Shown here: in pieces, positions 55,468 to 64,000 of the stretch
How positions within the stretch are numbered: the first letter of the stretch is position 1
Layout of the letters: each line of letters opens with the position of its first letter
From: Rhodospirillales bacterium
GTDB taxonomy: Bacteria > Pseudomonadota > Alphaproteobacteria > Rhodospirillales > Casp-alpha2
DNA length: 64,000 nt
Direction of reading: 5' to 3'
Assembly: GCA_021775095.1 (NCBI GenBank)
Contig: JAJFII010000055.1
Span: 124,001-188,000 of the forward strand
Notes under the pieces: generated by a model
What the model was told of the DNA's origin: nothing
The model's database searches: none
The model's input: only the letters and a program-made list of their open reading frames with translations
Made by a program: the position numbers and the translations under genes

Positions 55468-55953
55468 TCAACAGCCCTTAAACTTATTTCGGATGCAGAT
55501 ACGGGCCAATTCGTCGGCCTTTAGAATATCCTCAGTCGCCATCTGATCCGAGATCTGGATTTTTAACTGGTTGGCATCCGGGTCCGACGACGCGGCGGCA
55601 ATGGAAAACCACATGCGGGCCCGCCTGAAGTCCTTGGCCACGCCAAGGCCATCCCTGAACATCCGGCCGATGGCGCTCTGCGCGTAAGGATAGCCTTGTT
55701 CAGCCGCCCGATTGTACCACTCGAGCGCGGTTTGGTAGTTTTTTTCAGCGCCATAACCCTGTTCGTAAAGCCAACCCAACTGAAATTGCGGCGTTGCGTC
55801 GCCGTTGATCGCAAGCGGTGTCCAAATCGTTAAGGCCTTAACATAATCCCTGGCCAGTACTGCATTCATGCCTTGCTGATAACTGGTCGAATGAGCCGGG
55901 TTAGCGGCGAACAAAATAATCAGGAATAAACAATAAACCACCCGTCGTTGCAT
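55468..55953 (-). CDS. Secreted Sel1-repeat protein
   Basis: A protein of 161 residues, started at ATG 55953 after GAGGT. Signal peptide MQRRVVYCLFLIILFAANPA. Two Sel1-like repeats follow (AQFQLGWLYEQGYG-type and AQSAIGRMFRDGLGVAKDFR). A C-terminal stretch ends CIRNKFKGC. Sel1 proteins act as scaffolds for protein contacts. Single gene; role unknown. Confidence 0.85.
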   Translation of the reverse strand: MQRRVVYCLFLIILFAANPAHSTSYQQGMNAVLARDYVKALTIWTPLAINGDATPQFQLGWLYEQGYGAEKNYQTALEWYNRAAEQGYPYAQSAIGRMFRDGLGVAKDFRRARMWFSIAAASSDPDANQLKIQISDQMATEDILKADELARICIRNKFKGC

Positions 55954-56406
55954 TTTACAAACCTCACAGTTATTGCCAGCAGTTCTACGTCCCGGCGGTG
56001 CCGCCTTCACTGAAACCGAAAATCGACAGGGCCGTTACAAAAGCCATTTTGCGGCAACTTCATTTACAAAAAATCAAGATTAGGAAGGTTGTTTGAGCAC
56101 GCCACATGTGTTGACAATAACGGGCTCTCACACTTGAAAAGTGGAAATTGGTCGTAAGTTAATAGCCTGTCATTATTGCAAACTCGTCACATTCTGCCTG
56201 CCTCACAAGCCGTCTCTCCATTCATGGTTTGCATCCATTACAAACTGCAAATAAATTGCTAAATTTTGGAATTTCAATCGGTGCCGTTATGGCGTTACAT
56301 TATCCCTATTCGTCTTCCCCTGCCCCGGCGGTGGCCGATGGACAGGGGTCATACATAATCGAACCTTTGGAAAAAATACTGTAAATCTTCTGTAAGGTGA
56401 GTCCCC
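55954..56406. other. Intergenic region between divergent genes
   Basis: About 450 nt, AT-rich in the middle. No ORF with a ribosome-binding site, no convincing terminator and no RNA gene is visible. It must hold the promoters of the Sel1 and VOC genes. Confidence 0.4.
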
Positions 56407-56802
56407 ATGCCAGTAAATGAGTTGCACCACTTCACGATATTGACGCGTGACGTCGAAAAAACCGCGTCATTTTTTAAAACCGCCCTGGGGTTCACCAAGG
56501 GGTTTTCGCCGGAACCGGGATTTCCCGTGGAATGGTTATATCTGGGCGGGGTCCCGGTCGTTCATGTAGTTCATTCCGACAACCCCGGCGACACGGGCAG
56601 CGGCCGCATTGATCATGCCGCCTTCAATTGCACCGATTACGCAGCCGTAAAATCAAGGCTCGACGGATGCGACGTGACTGTGCGGGAACAAACCCAACCG
56701 GAAATCGCTGTCCATCAAATTTTCGTCGAAAGCCCGGAAGGGGTATGGCTCGAATTGGTTTTTGATATCGACGATTACAAGAGCTGCCAGATCAATAACT
56801 AG
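56407..56802 (+). CDS. VOC-family (glyoxalase/dioxygenase-like) protein
   Basis: A protein of 131 residues. A single VOC unit pair is seen: ELHHFTILTRDVEKTASFFK at the start, RIDHAAFNCTDYAAVKSRL in the middle, and GVWLELVFDID at the end. The candidate metal ligands are His7/His8, the His of DHAAF and the Glu of WLELVF. TAAGG lies upstream of the ATG. Function not assignable; it could be a glyoxalase or an isomerase. Confidence 0.88.
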   Translation: MPVNELHHFTILTRDVEKTASFFKTALGFTKGFSPEPGFPVEWLYLGGVPVVHVVHSDNPGDTGSGRIDHAAFNCTDYAAVKSRLDGCDVTVREQTQPEIAVHQIFVESPEGVWLELVFDIDDYKSCQINN

Positions 56803-57027
56803 GGGATAAAATCAGGGGTAACCGGTTATCAAAATCACCCGATAAGACTGCAACAGCCGCCCCCGGAAACAGACGATAATCCATTATCTAGCCCTGATTT
56901 CCTGAGGTTTATCGATTAGCAACGGTGTGCTGGTTTTTATAAAGTTGACGAAATTCTGTTAGCCCCGTTACAATGGGGTAAAAATGTAGCCGATGGTACG
57001 AATTTTGTCACTGGGGGGGTAAATACA

Positions 57028-57789
57028 TTGCAAATATCCTTATCAAAAACAGTCCTGCTTTCGCTTGGCTTGATTGTTGGTTTGACGGCAAGTGCAAAAG
57101 CTGCGGGCGATCTGGTATTAACACCCGGGTTGTTTATTGACGCAACTCTGGGCGCAAACGTAGGTCAAATTTCTGATTTTACCTTTTCAAACCCCCGTGG
57201 GGTAGCGAATGCGACCAGCCCGACATCAGGCGACACAATCACCATGGACAGCACGGATGAGAGCGATATTGTCATCGGTGGCAAGCTCGCGATCGGTAAT
57301 CGTTATCCGAATAACGTCCTGGTTCGTGTATCGTACGCCTACGTCGATGAAATGGAATATGAGGGTTTTGCGTCGTTTGGCAATTCTTTCCAGCAATTGA
57401 TGACGGTTGAAGCCCACAATGTGATGCTTGAATTGGGTTATGATCTGCCGATCAGTGACAAAATGTATGTGGAGGGATTCGTCTCGGCCGGCCTTGCGAT
57501 TGTCTCAACCGATGGCGTTCAGGGCCTTAATCAGGGCAATAACAATCCCTTTCCGGGAAATACCCGGGTAAATCCCGCCGTGGGCGTGGGCCTGGGCCTG
57601 GGATATCAACTGAGTGAGAATTGGGGGTTCATGGTGACCAGTGATTATACGCATCTGGGCCGTGCCAGCACCGGTCGGTCGGGGGCAGCGGAAGTGGCCG
57701 CTTCCGGCAACAACATGAACCTGAGCGAAGAATTGTCTGCCGATTTGAGTGTCTGGCGGACAATGGCAGGTCTGCGTTATCAATTCTGA
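57028..57789 (+). CDS. Outer-membrane beta-barrel protein
   Basis: A protein of 253 residues from TTG 57028 (after a G-run). Signal peptide ends at ASAKAAG. Alternating hydrophobic strands are visible (NVLVRVSYAYVDEM, YVEGFVSAGLAIVS and VGLGLGYQLSENWGFMVTSD), and the chain ends WRTMAGLRYQF, with the C-terminal Phe that signals barrel insertion. Length fits an 8- to 10-stranded barrel. Confidence 0.85.
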   Translation: MQISLSKTVLLSLGLIVGLTASAKAAGDLVLTPGLFIDATLGANVGQISDFTFSNPRGVANATSPTSGDTITMDSTDESDIVIGGKLAIGNRYPNNVLVRVSYAYVDEMEYEGFASFGNSFQQLMTVEAHNVMLELGYDLPISDKMYVEGFVSAGLAIVSTDGVQGLNQGNNNPFPGNTRVNPAVGVGLGLGYQLSENWGFMVTSDYTHLGRASTGRSGAAEVAASGNNMNLSEELSADLSVWRTMAGLRYQF

Positions 57790-57853
57790 TATCTTTTTTA
57801 AGTAAAACCAGATAACTCAACTCCGGTCTGTATCGGAGGGGGCGAACGGACGG

Positions 57854-57901
57854 CATGCCTTCGTCGGGATGACGTTTCATGCCTTCGTCGGGATGACGTT
57901 T
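57854..57901. repeat. Two perfect 24-nt tandem repeats
   Basis: Two identical units (57854-57877 and 57878-57901), each holding ATGCCTTCGTCGGGATGACG. Each unit contains the dyad CGTC-GGGAT-GACG, so the pair can form two hairpins. It follows the outer-membrane gene by 64 nt. No third copy is seen. Confidence 0.7.
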
Positions 57902-58182
57902 TATGCAGTTGTTTCTTTTTATACAAAAGCATTATGGAAATAGTTCCAGAACAAAGACTGCTTAGCAAAAACCGCGGAGAGAATCGACATATCGCGTTGC
58001 TGCGGCTTGCAACACTTTAATTGGATTAGTTCCCCGGAGCAGCGGCCAATCAGTCGCCTGACTACAAATGTCGATATGCCATCAGGGCGAGCGAAAGCCC
58101 GCAATAAATCACTTGCCCATCGGCAATCAGGGAGCAAAATCATTTTCGAGCAAAATTTGAATTTATTACCAGGAGTTAAAAC
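57902..58182. other. Intergenic region upstream of the serine hydrolase
   Basis: No protein-like frame. AT-rich start and a CGACATATCG/TGTCGATATG pair of similar dyads near 57990 and 58068. Otherwise nothing recognised. Confidence 0.35.
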
Positions 58183-59367
58183 GTGAACAGTGATACGCTT
58201 CGATTAAAACTTGATAAGATCCTGTCGCAGGCTGTTGATTGCGGCGACGTGGCCCATGCGGCAGGTATCGTTACCGACGCAAGCGACTTGCTCTATCAAG
58301 GACAGTCGGGGCCACGCCGTCTCGGCGAATATGCGCCACTTCAAAACGATACGGTCTATTGGATTCACTCGATGGCGAAACCCCTGACAGCCGCCTGTGT
58401 CATGCAGCTTGTTGAACAGGGCCGGATACATCTGGATGACGATTGCGGCAAATTGATACCCGACTTAGATGCTCCAAATGTATTGCAAGGTTTCGATTTC
58501 GATGGACGACCGAAGCTACGCCCGGCGCGCGGCCTGATAACACTTCGTCGACTGCTCACCCACACCGCCGGGTTCGTTTATGACAATTGGAATCCGGAGC
58601 AACGCGATTGGATAAAACGAACAGGTACCGAACGGAGTGACTTTTATACCAATCCTGCCAAGTGTCCGCCACTTGGGTTTGATCCCGGCACCCGCTGGGA
58701 ATACGGTATTAATATTGACTGGGCCGGCAAGGTGCTGGAAGCGGTTACCGGTGAAACCCTGGAAGCTTTCCTGCGAACAAACCTTTTGCAACCGCTTGGC
58801 ATGTCATCGACGGGTTTTATGTTAACAGACGCAATTCGAAACCGTTTATCCGGCGTCCACTTTCGCGATACCGAAGGCACGATCCACGCCGCCCATTTGG
58901 ATATCCCGACCGTTCAGGACCCCCGGGACTTCACCGGTGGCGGGCAGTTATATGGCTCTGCCGGTGATTACGCCCGGTTCATGCGCATGATCCTGAACAA
59001 AGGAGAACTGGATGGCAACCGGGTTCTCGCTCGTGAGACGGTTCAATTGATGGGCGAGAATCATATCGGCGATATTCAAGTCGGCTCTATGCCTGCGGCT
59101 ATTTCTGAAAACACCTTCCCGTTTAACCTCTTTCCCGGCGTCCAAAAACGTTGGGGGCTCAGCTTCATGCTCGTGATGGAAGACCTGCCGGGACGCCGCC
59201 GTGCCGGTTCCATGGCCTGGGGCGGAATACGAAATACGTATTTTTGGATCGATCCCCTGAGCGGTGTCGGTGCGGCACTGTTTACGCAAATGCTGCCTTT
59301 CGTCGATCGGAAAACACTTTTGCTGCTCGATCGGTTTGAACAGGCGATTTACGAGACAATCCATTAA
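58183..59367 (+). CDS. Serine hydrolase of the class C beta-lactamase family
   Basis: A protein of 394 residues with AGGAGTTAAAACG before the ATG (GTG-ATG region). The nucleophile motif S-x-x-K is Ser63-Lys66 in IHSMAKPLTA. The tyrosine motif is in WEYGINIDWAGK, and GGGQLYGSAGDYARFMRMIL is the usual block. No signal peptide is seen, so it is probably a cytoplasmic esterase or D-aminopeptidase-like enzyme rather than a beta-lactamase. Confidence 0.9.
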   Translation: MNSDTLRLKLDKILSQAVDCGDVAHAAGIVTDASDLLYQGQSGPRRLGEYAPLQNDTVYWIHSMAKPLTAACVMQLVEQGRIHLDDDCGKLIPDLDAPNVLQGFDFDGRPKLRPARGLITLRRLLTHTAGFVYDNWNPEQRDWIKRTGTERSDFYTNPAKCPPLGFDPGTRWEYGINIDWAGKVLEAVTGETLEAFLRTNLLQPLGMSSTGFMLTDAIRNRLSGVHFRDTEGTIHAAHLDIPTVQDPRDFTGGGQLYGSAGDYARFMRMILNKGELDGNRVLARETVQLMGENHIGDIQVGSMPAAISENTFPFNLFPGVQKRWGLSFMLVMEDLPGRRRAGSMAWGGIRNTYFWIDPLSGVGAALFTQMLPFVDRKTLLLLDRFEQAIYETIH

Positions 59368-59547
59368 ACGGTGCCATGGCGGACGTTTGACCGTGTTGCT
59401 CAGTTGTCGGCAAACCCGATCGACGGATAGCAGTGAAAATCAGGACCTGCCAGACCCGTTAGGACCAACAATTGAGTGTTGGTTTTTGCGGCAGGGCGCT
59501 GCTTCCATGTTTCAACCGCACGGCATCAAATGACCAATCGCGTCTGT

Positions 59548-60570
59548 TCAGCCCCTGAGCTCTTTTCGCAATATCTCCGCTCCCGCACCGAGTGCTTTTA
59601 GTTTGCCTTCTGCGACGTAACGGGGAAGAGGTGCCATGCCGCAGTTGGTGCATGCGATAAGACGCTCGGGATCAACGAACTCCAACGCCGCGCGCAGCGT
59701 AGAGGCTACTTTTTCAGGGGTTTCAACAACTTCGCTTGCAACATCGATGGCACCGACCAAAATCTCCTTATCTTTCAACAGGCCGAGGACGGACAAGGGA
59801 ACTTTAGAATCCGCACATTCTAAGGATACCTGATCAATGCGGCTTTCGTTCAGCGATGGGAAAAACGTTTCGTATTGCCGCCATTCATCTCCGAGCGTTT
59901 CCTTCCAGTCAATATTTTGTTGAATGCCGTAGCCATAACAAATGTGCACCGCGGTTTTACAGGTAAGGCCTTCAATCGCTTTGTGTAAGGCATCGACGCC
60001 CCAGAGCGGGACCTGGTCCATGAAAGCGTTGAAAGCCGGCTCGTCAAACTGGATGACGTCGACACCAAGCGCTTCCAGCTCGCGCGCTTCTTCATTCAGT
60101 AATTCGGCGAAAGCCATCGCCATCTCCGGGCGACTTCCGTAATGCGCATCGGCAATGGTATCACAAATGGTCATCGGGCCAGGTAAAGTAAATTTGAACT
60201 GATTGTTTGTTCGTTCACGGCAAAATTTGGCGCCGCTGCCATGGACAGATTTTTTTCGCCGAACGGCGGCGGTTACGGTCGGGACATCCGCGTCATAACG
60301 ATTATCGCGAATACCCATGGTCGTCATCTGTTGCCAGTCGATGCCTTCAACTTCTTCTAAAAAACCATGAACGAAATGTTTGCGAAATTGTTCGCCGTCG
60401 CTGACAATATCGATGCCCGCATCTTCCTGGGTTTTGATCCAGGCAAGAGCCGCATCCTGCTGGCCCTCAAGCAGTTCATCATCTTGCAAACGCCACGGTG
60501 CCCATATCATTTCCGGCTCCGCCAACCACACCGGTTTTGGTAAACTTCCCGCTATTGTCGTCGTAATCAT
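59548..60570 (-). CDS. Core-MetE methyltransferase
   Basis: A protein of 340 residues equal to the C-terminal catalytic half of cobalamin-independent methionine synthase. Zinc ligands appear as H-x-C in AVHICYGYG, Glu in QVSLECADSK, and Cys in CTNCGMAPL. It begins at GSLPKPVWLAEPEMIW. The N-terminal folate-linked half is absent, as in the folate-independent core-MetE (Mes) enzymes. The methyl donor is unknown. Confidence 0.88.
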   Translation of the reverse strand: MITTTIAGSLPKPVWLAEPEMIWAPWRLQDDELLEGQQDAALAWIKTQEDAGIDIVSDGEQFRKHFVHGFLEEVEGIDWQQMTTMGIRDNRYDADVPTVTAAVRRKKSVHGSGAKFCRERTNNQFKFTLPGPMTICDTIADAHYGSRPEMAMAFAELLNEEARELEALGVDVIQFDEPAFNAFMDQVPLWGVDALHKAIEGLTCKTAVHICYGYGIQQNIDWKETLGDEWRQYETFFPSLNESRIDQVSLECADSKVPLSVLGLLKDKEILVGAIDVASEVVETPEKVASTLRAALEFVDPERLIACTNCGMAPLPRYVAEGKLKALGAGAEILRKELRG

Positions 60571-60817
60571 GTGGTCCTCCCTTGGGTATCGATAATTTTT
60601 GGTTTTACATTTATGTGTTCACCGCACTTCGTGCTGTTAACGCGGACGGTAATACTCCCCCGCTGCAGGGGCACAGGCTCAGTTGATAACCAGACACCAA
60701 AAACCCAAAAACCGACGTAAAGGCGATTTGTGTGTTTTGCTTGCGGCACCAGGCCCTGTCAGAGGAAACGTCACTTTGCCCATGTTACTGCATTTTTATC
60801 GTGTGAAGGAATGAAAA

Positions 60818-60928
60818 TGGCATCTTGATGAGATCTTCGTGAAGATCAATGGCGGTTCACACGATTTGTGGCGCGCTGTTGACCAGGAGGATGAAGGTCT
60901 CGAAGCTGACGCCTTCTCGTTCGTCTGA
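60818..60928 (+). pseudogene. IS6-family transposase remnant
   Basis: The frame WHLDEIFVKINGGSHDLW, then RAVDQEDEGLEADAFSFV and a stop, matches the first catalytic Asp region of IS6/IS240 transposases (WHLDE-V-I-G-YWLWRAVD-EGEVLE). The rest is missing. It lies in the 400-nt spacer upstream of the core-MetE gene. The remaining spacer sequence shows nothing else recognisable. Confidence 0.8.
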
Positions 60929-60971
60929 CAGCGCCGGCAATAAAAGTTTTATATGAAATTCCTGTACGTCG

Positions 60972-62483
60972 CTAATTACCCTTCATCACCTTCGGTGTAT
61001 CGAGGTCAATTGGATAGATGGGGCGACAGATATTCCTGTACGGCACTGTATGGAAGTTCGAGTTCCCGACACCAGGTCCTGCGACCATGATAATTTCCTC
61101 GGCCATCGGCTCGAACCCGGGACGAAAATTCTGCCGCGATTTGATCAGGATGAATTTCTTTTGCGCAGGCTCAATGCCGGCATAAACAAAACATCCGGGG
61201 TCGACCGGCTCATAGGGTTGCGAACTGACAAGCACCTGAATAGGGCCCAAATCAAGAACGGCGGTGGCTCCCAATTCCTTATAAAAATTGCGCCCGCCAT
61301 AGGCTGCACGCTGATACTTGCCATCTCTAATCGTACGAATGGTACCGGAGAGCGCCAACGGACGACCTTTTAAACCACGTTTTGGAATATCCCATTTACC
61401 CCCCAGTTCTAGAGTAATTTCCGATCCCTCGCCCCGTGCAATCATTTGCTCTACGCAAGCGCGGTCGCAGAACGGGCCGGCACAGACATCCTCCAAGCCT
61501 TGGTGCAGGAGTTCCGCCAACACGTCCATGTTATCCGTTTGTCCACCGGCGCTCTGGTTGTCGCCGTGATCAACCAACACAATGGGTTGCCCTTCGGTTC
61601 TTTTCGCCCTGGCAATCGACGTCGCGACAGGTTCGTTATCAAATAGGAAATCCTTTCGACGCCGCCATCCGATGTCGAGCAATTCATCACGCAAGGCATC
61701 ACCGGCCGGCTTGTTAGTGTCTGTGACGATGACCACGGTTAAGCCTAAGTGCGGGATATCAGCCAGCGGAAAGCCACCAAGCACAGAGGCGAGAAGCACC
61801 TCGCCGTCGGCCTCCGCCTGAATGGCACGGTCCATGATATCTTTCATGGGTTGGCGCAACGGTGTCTGCCTCTCCATATGGGTTAGCAGGGGTAACGCAC
61901 CCCATGAAACGACGGGCACAACGTCGCCATTCAATGCTTCAACCAGCACCCTGCTGGCACGTTGCCCCGTTTCATAGGTATCGGTATGCGGATAGGTTCG
62001 ATACCCGGCAATTGTCGTAACGTTGTCAATCAATGTCGACGATATGTTGGCGTGAAAGTCCAGGGCAACGGCAATTGGCAGTTCAGGGAAAATCGCGCGT
62101 ATGCGCCTTAAAAGCTCCCCTTCCGCATCGCTATAGGTGTCGCTCACCATGGCGCCGTGGGTATCCAGAAACAACGCGTCACAGCCTTTCTCAACATCAG
62201 ACAAAATACGCCGACAGATCTCGTCGAAGGCGGTCGATGTGACGGGTCCCTGTGGCGCTGCAGAAAAGGCACAGGGCACGCTGATCTCCGCCCCCCGATC
62301 TTTGATCGTATCATACATTCCAGCGAACGATGCGTTTTGTTGGGCCATCACTTCGATCGCACTGGAGCCCGTCATAAGCGACCCCTCCGGCGAACCCCGA
62401 TTGAAGTGTTCAAGTTGGGTCAGGTGGGGTGAAAACGTGTTGGATTCGTGGCGCACGCTTGCAAGAATGAAACGACGGGTCAT
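60972..62483 (-). CDS. M81-family metallopeptidase (MlrC-like)
   Basis: A protein of 503 residues. The M81 signature ILASVRHESNTFSP is at the N-terminus, with LFLDTHGAMVSDTYSDAEGE, VALDFHANISSTLIDNVTT and LVDHGDNQSAGGQTDNMDVL later. MlrC is the third peptidase of microcystin breakdown, but most homologues act on other small peptides. A TRAP transporter lies directly upstream, so the substrate is probably an imported small amide-linked acid. Confidence 0.92.
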   Translation of the reverse strand: MTRRFILASVRHESNTFSPHLTQLEHFNRGSPEGSLMTGSSAIEVMAQQNASFAGMYDTIKDRGAEISVPCAFSAAPQGPVTSTAFDEICRRILSDVEKGCDALFLDTHGAMVSDTYSDAEGELLRRIRAIFPELPIAVALDFHANISSTLIDNVTTIAGYRTYPHTDTYETGQRASRVLVEALNGDVVPVVSWGALPLLTHMERQTPLRQPMKDIMDRAIQAEADGEVLLASVLGGFPLADIPHLGLTVVIVTDTNKPAGDALRDELLDIGWRRRKDFLFDNEPVATSIARAKRTEGQPIVLVDHGDNQSAGGQTDNMDVLAELLHQGLEDVCAGPFCDRACVEQMIARGEGSEITLELGGKWDIPKRGLKGRPLALSGTIRTIRDGKYQRAAYGGRNFYKELGATAVLDLGPIQVLVSSQPYEPVDPGCFVYAGIEPAQKKFILIKSRQNFRPGFEPMAEEIIMVAGPGVGNSNFHTVPYRNICRPIYPIDLDTPKVMKGN

Positions 62484-62585
62484 TTATACACCTCTGACGA
62501 TTTCAGATATTTCGTTGTTTAGGCGTAATGGCACCAGCTCAGGCCGCACATAATTCTCAGCATCCATATGCACTTTTGCCGTCAC
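62484..62585 (-). CDS. Small ORF coupled to the M81 gene
   Basis: A GTG (62585) or ATG (62567) opens an ORF of 33 or 27 residues that ends EISEIVRGV. Its TAA stop directly abuts the ATG of the M81 gene (TAA-ATG). It fills almost exactly the gap between the TRAP large-subunit stop and the M81 start. Composition is protein-like, but there is no clear ribosome-binding site. Product unknown. Confidence 0.35.
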   Translation of the reverse strand: MTAKVHMDAENYVRPELVPLRLNNEISEIVRGV

Positions 62586-62594
62586 GGCAAATTT

Positions 62595-63923
62595 CTAATT
62601 CATCAAAATACCCGGAAGCCACAGCGCGATACTCGGAAATGCGACAAGCAATGCGAGCACAACCAGGTCACACATGATAAAGGGCACACATCCTTTATAG
62701 ACCTGCTCAATGGTGACTTTCATGTTTTTTGGGATTGCGCCTTTGATTGCAAACACATTCAGTCCAACGGGCGGTGTGATGGCTCCAATTTCGGTCAACT
62801 TCATGGTAATAATACCGAACCAGATGGGATCATACCCCAGCTTGACCAAAATCGGAAAAACAATGGGAAGGGTGAGCGCGTAAATACCGACGGGGACCAT
62901 GATCATGCCAAGGAAGAACATGATTGCCATCACCCCTAAAAGGATCATAAAAGGCGATACATCTGCGGTCAGCAACATCATTGTGACTTCTGACGGCAGT
63001 CCTGAAACTGCCAACACGCGGCTGTAAAACAGCGCGCCGACATTAATCAAAAACAGCATCGCAGTTACATTTGCCGCTTCCCGCATTGAATTGGTTACGT
63101 CACCTAATTTTGTAAAGGTTTTCAGATACCAGGCAAAACCAAGGGAAACGATAGCCCCTGCTGCAGCAGATTCCGTTGGCGTAAACACGCCGGAATATAG
63201 TCCGCCTAAAACAATGAAGGCTATCGATGCAACCGGCCACATCTGAAAAACTTCCCTGGCCCTGCTCTTTGGGTTGTCATCTTCTGGTTCTATTTTTTTG
63301 TTTGGTGCAAGGCTGGGGTTTCGTTTAACCAGTATTACAATCAAAGCGGCGTAGATAAATGCAGTCAGAATGCCAGGGATTATTCCGGCCGCAAAAAGTT
63401 TACCAATGGATTGTTGGGTAAAAAGCGCATAGATGATTAACATCATGCTCGGCGGAATCATGGAAGCGAATGTACCCGCAGATGCAATCACACCGACGGA
63501 AAGCGATTTATTATAGCCGAGGCGGTTCATTTCCGGCAGCGCCATCTTACCAAAGATTGCCGTCGTCGCGATCGTTGAACCCGATACGGCGCCGAAAACC
63601 GCACAGCTAAAACACGTGGCGACCATCAATGACCCGGGAAGTTTTCTGGCTAACGCATGAACACCATCATAGGCGCGTCGTGCCAAACCGCCATTCGATG
63701 CAAAGGCACCCATCAGAATAAACAGCGGTATGGCTGTCCATGTTGGTGTGGCAATCGAATAATAGGAAGCCTGCCCCAACAACGAAATAGAGCTATCAAG
63801 ACCGAGCAAGTAAACGCAAACGACGAAGCCGCCAAGCAAAAATGCCAACCCGATCTGCATGCCGATCGACATCAAGATCAATAAGAGGACGATGCAGACA
63901 ACTCCTGCAATAATAAAATCCAT
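62595..63923 (-). CDS. TRAP transporter large membrane subunit (DctM family), TRAP3
   Basis: A protein of 442 residues. Landmarks are MQIGLAFLLGGFVVCVYLLG, AVFGAVSGSTIATTAIFGKM, MIPPSMMLIIYALFTQQSIG, GLYSGVFTPTESAAAGAIVS and GAITPPVGLNVFAIKG. It starts 3 nt after the stop codon of the small subunit and precedes the M81 peptidase gene. Confidence 0.94.
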   Translation of the reverse strand: MDFIIAGVVCIVLLLILMSIGMQIGLAFLLGGFVVCVYLLGLDSSISLLGQASYYSIATPTWTAIPLFILMGAFASNGGLARRAYDGVHALARKLPGSLMVATCFSCAVFGAVSGSTIATTAIFGKMALPEMNRLGYNKSLSVGVIASAGTFASMIPPSMMLIIYALFTQQSIGKLFAAGIIPGILTAFIYAALIVILVKRNPSLAPNKKIEPEDDNPKSRAREVFQMWPVASIAFIVLGGLYSGVFTPTESAAAGAIVSLGFAWYLKTFTKLGDVTNSMREAANVTAMLFLINVGALFYSRVLAVSGLPSEVTMMLLTADVSPFMILLGVMAIMFFLGMIMVPVGIYALTLPIVFPILVKLGYDPIWFGIITMKLTEIGAITPPVGLNVFAIKGAIPKNMKVTIEQVYKGCVPFIMCDLVVLALLVAFPSIALWLPGILMN

Positions 63924-63926
63924 AGC

Positions 63927-64000
63927 TTAGCTTCCTGTTCGTGGGTCGGCCCCAATTGGCCTGTACCAAAAGTCATATTGGCTATTCGAATGCGCTATGG
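63927..64000 (-). CDS. TRAP transporter small membrane subunit (DctQ family), partial
   Basis: Only the C-terminal 23-24 residues are present. The open frame ends YRPIGADPRTGS and a TAA (63927-63929), 3 nt before the DctM start. The position matches DctQ; the sequence alone would be too short to assign. The rest lies beyond the right edge. Confidence 0.65.
   Translation of the reverse strand, partial: IAHSNSQYDFWYRPIGADPRTGS

Noticed and set aside
57854-57901. CRISPR array
   Set aside because: Only two directly adjacent units with no spacers and no cas genes.
58183-59367. Antibiotic-resistance beta-lactamase
   Set aside because: No signal peptide is visible and the tyrosine motif is esterase-like, so a resistance role is not supported.
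60972-62483. True microcystin-degradation locus
   Set aside because: No MlrA, MlrB or MlrD is adjacent in the window; the M81 family is widespread outside that pathway.

Overview
The window reads as one contiguous piece of an alphaproteobacterial chromosome, probably a Rhodospirillales-like marine or host-associated heterotroph. This is inferred from the style of the TRAP and ABC transporters, the paired RutR-like regulators, the FNR-type box and the moderate GC content. Nearly all of it is scavenging and catabolic capacity. I saw no rRNA, tRNA, CRISPR array, phage module or origin.

Layout. 1-5.4 kb: a histidinol-dehydrogenase-family (HpsN-like) enzyme, a LysR regulator, and a divergent TauABC-like ABC importer whose permease carries an extra, apparently extracytoplasmic beta-type domain. 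5.4-7.6 kb: a foreign-looking patch with a truncated ORF, a two-gene operon of unknowns (a membrane-anchored protein and a secreted protein with a duplicated CxxCxCC motif) and an IS30 transposase remnant. 7.6-21 kb: a putative regulon of two complete TRAP transporters, two D-2-hydroxyacid dehydrogenases, an M20 amidohydrolase, a gamma-glutamyltransferase-like Ntn hydrolase, a creatininase-like protein, an RraA-like protein and a GntR/FCD regulator. Its three divergent promoter regions share one long motif (ATTTTCG-N16-CGAAAATAT), which suggests common control. 21-25.2 kb: a stress module (Hsp20, an APH-like/P-loop kinase fusion, a CbpA-type DnaJ and CbpM) with an FNR-type box, followed by a 301-bp MITE-like element.

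25.6-40.3 kb: a frameshifted PhoX/DUF839 gene, then a reductive pyrimidine degradation locus. It holds PreA/PreT dihydropyrimidine dehydrogenase, dihydropyrimidinase, two unrelated third-step amidohydrolase candidates (nitrilase type and M20 type), an NMT1-type ABC importer and two RutR-like TetR regulators beside two RutR boxes. 40.3-43.9 kb: a lower-GC patch with a truncated Tat-leader ORF, a LysR regulator and a STAS-less SulP transporter between palindromic repeats. 43.9-51.5 kb: a histidine kinase, then cytosine deaminase plus a BMP/PnrA-type nucleoside-like ABC importer with its own RutR box, which ties cytosine/nucleoside uptake to the pyrimidine regulon.

51.6-64 kb: a TPR-methyltransferase, a DMT exporter, a Sel1-like protein, a VOC protein, an outer-membrane barrel, a serine hydrolase, a core-MetE protein, an IS6 transposase remnant, and an MlrC-like M81 peptidase downstream of a third TRAP transporter whose small subunit runs off the window.

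Starts were refined by Shine-Dalgarno position and family length. No homology search was possible, so substrates are family-level inferences.
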